Source: Symbiodinium natans (lineage: Eukaryota > Sar > Dinophyceae > Suessiales > Symbiodiniaceae). From it: a DNA stretch of 17,500 nt. The position numbers were made by a program, and so were the translations under genes. The notes under the pieces are model-generated. The model did not search any database. It was given only the letters and a program-made list of their open reading frames with translations, and was not told the DNA's origin. The stretch's first letter is position 1, and each line of letters opens with the position of its first letter. Where the stretch lies: NCBI GenBank assembly GCA_905221605.1, contig CAJNDS010000489.1, forward strand, positions 107,501 to 125,000, given 5' to 3'. Below, in pieces: positions 16,310-17,500 of this stretch.

Positions 16310-16833
16310 TGCTGGTGTAGGGAAGCCCTCAACCATCTCGGCTATGGTTGGCAAACCCTGGCCTTGCTCTCAGCGACTACTCCCCCTCCTGGCAATGCTT
16401 CGCCTTCCCGACGCCTTTGCTCGGTACCTGCGCAGTGATGGCCTGTAGACCTGAGCTTCCGCCCAGCGTGGTTCCGACCACATGCACAACATGATGTGCG
16501 ATCTCCCCACCCTCACTGGTGGTCGACATCGGCGGCATTCCCCCTGAACCTCCGGACGGCTCATGCTGGTCGTAGCCATACTAGGTCAAGGCCCACTGCA
16601 CCTGATTGGCCTTCAAGTGGTGGCATTGAACCTTGAGTACGCAAACCATCCCTCCCGGGTGGTGGGGATGGTTGCTGCGCTGCGGTGCCGTAGCCCTGCC
16701 CAAGCGTTGGGCTCATAACCTGCTGGTGTGAACCACCAGCAGGCTGAGCGGAAGGCACAAGTGGAGTAGCTAAATCCAGCCCTGCCATGGCGCACACAGA
16801 GACGGAGGTTTGTACGCGCAGAAGCAAGAACAA
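16310..16833 (-). pseudogene. coding-like Pro/Gly/Gln-rich region, frame disrupted
   Basis: On the reverse strand, 16833 down to about 16590 reads a compositionally biased protein (MAGLDLATPLVPSAQ, QGYGTAAQQPSPPPGRDG, GSMPPLEGQSGAVGLDL). The frame then meets a stop near 16564. A shift of frame at about 16580 gives similar text (YGYDQHEPSGGSGGMPPM and HHVVHVVGTTLGGSSG) down to a stop near 16372. This suggests one low-complexity coding region with a frameshift, or two exons. Such Pro/Gly-rich leaders occur in several gene types, including retroelement Gag regions, but no reverse transcriptase, protease or zinc knuckle was found. The function is unknown. Confidence 0.3.
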
Positions 16834-16938
16834 ACAAAGTCTGAGTTACTACTGCACGGCTACTGCAGGGTTTGGGATCAAATGGCACAGCAGCGTGCCC
16901 AGCGTGCCATATAGCCTGCAACCCCAGACCTCCAAGCA

Positions 16939-17500
16939 ATGGCCCATTTGTTGGGAAAGGGGGTCGTCCAGGAGCCTGCTAGTCCGTCGCTGGAAGATGA
17001 AATCAGAGACAATATGGGCCATGTTCTACCGGCTTTAATGTCCTCTGGTGCTATCTCACTACGTAGCCGTCGACTAGAATTGCAGCAGCGAATGTGCATG
17101 AGTCTGGAGCCCTGGAAACAGCAGATTAAGATGTTGCGGAGATCACTTTGAATAATCTGGCCGCCCGTGCTCTGCATTCAGTTGATATGCAATGCAGTCG
17201 CCTGGAAAGGAACCTGCATTCAGTGCCACCCCTTGCGCACGAGGATGGGATGCCGTGCATGAACAGGTGCGGATTAGAATTCTTCACGCAGTTCCATGAC
17301 GAGATCGGCTTTGCCTCGAAGTGGAAGGGAGCTTGGGAGCCTTTACGCACGACATTGAACATTCGGTGTGACAGGGCCTTGCAGTTGTGTCGGGCCCATG
17401 CTTCAGGGCGACAGGCTGCCACTCTGCAAGAGCTCGGCTTGTTGTTCAAGGCTACGGGCTGTCACTCTGCACGAGTTTGGATTGCGCAAGGCAAGAGCTC
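16939..17500 (+). pseudogene. unidentified coding region with a frameshift, runs off the right end
   Basis: The frame from ATG 16939 reads AMAHLLGKGVVQEPASPSLE and EDEIRDNMGHVLPALMSSG, ending at TGA 17149. From 17130 the next frame is open to the window end, over 120 codons without a stop (DVAEITLNNLAARALHSVDM, then EFFTQFHDEIGFASKWKGAW). The two overlap near 17127, where loss of one base would explain the switch. Upstream of 16939 the first frame is also coding-like (DQMAQQRAQRAI) behind a TAG at about 16912. It could be a decaying gene, a gene with an unrecognised intron, or a sequence error. It is predicted soluble and helical, with no family recognised. Confidence 0.4.
17414..17475. repeat. 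short direct repeat, 19 bp, two copies
   Basis: 17414-17432 and 17457-17475 share 17 of 19 bases (GGCTG-CACTCTGCA-GAG). They lie 43 bases apart inside the right-edge open frame. Confidence 0.65.

Overview
The window looks like nuclear DNA of a dinoflagellate, possibly a Symbiodinium-like one. The evidence is internal. Two split genes can be reconstructed from the periodicity of their protein repeats. Of the 11 introns needed, 8 have a GC donor and 3 a GT donor, and 10 of 11 acceptors read AG|G. Both features are known from dinoflagellate genes. Several patches of TTTAGGG/CCCTAAA, the telomere unit reported for dinoflagellates (also plants and some other protists), lie inside the window. Genes are sparse, all supported ones are on the + strand, and intergenic DNA is rich in simple repeats. 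No bacterial-type operon, CRISPR array, rRNA or tRNA was seen.

Layout. 1-1041: poly-C tract, a G-rich repeat patch and one possible LRR-like exon. 1042-3955: a ribonuclease-inhibitor-type leucine-rich-repeat gene with about 19 units of 28-29 residues over six exons, including a 3' exon beyond the apparent stop at 3487. 3956-7002: mostly non-coding, with a 40-bp tandem duplication, a TAC/TAT microsatellite, and degenerate CCCTAAA patches. 7003-8376: coding-like pieces, including a start with an N-myristoylation-like motif, not securely linked to a gene. 8377-11215: a MORN-repeat gene whose exons, one only 22 nt long, restore an exact 23-residue MORN period when joined. 11216-14852: mostly nothing recognised, except a possible last MORN exon near 12825. 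14853-15206: an unidentified ORF. 15204-16309: a composite block of telomere-like patches, two CCAATAGAAAA/CCAATAAAAA arrays and an 11-bp-stem hairpin. 16310-17500: coding-like but frame-disrupted sequence running off the right end.

The LRR and MORN genes are both scaffold-type repeat proteins (protein binding; membrane or cytoskeleton association). Nothing in the sequence shows that they work together. The observations most worth following are the GC-donor intron set, the microexon, the MORN reconstruction, and the satellite whose A-tracts recur every 10-11 bp, a spacing expected to bend DNA.
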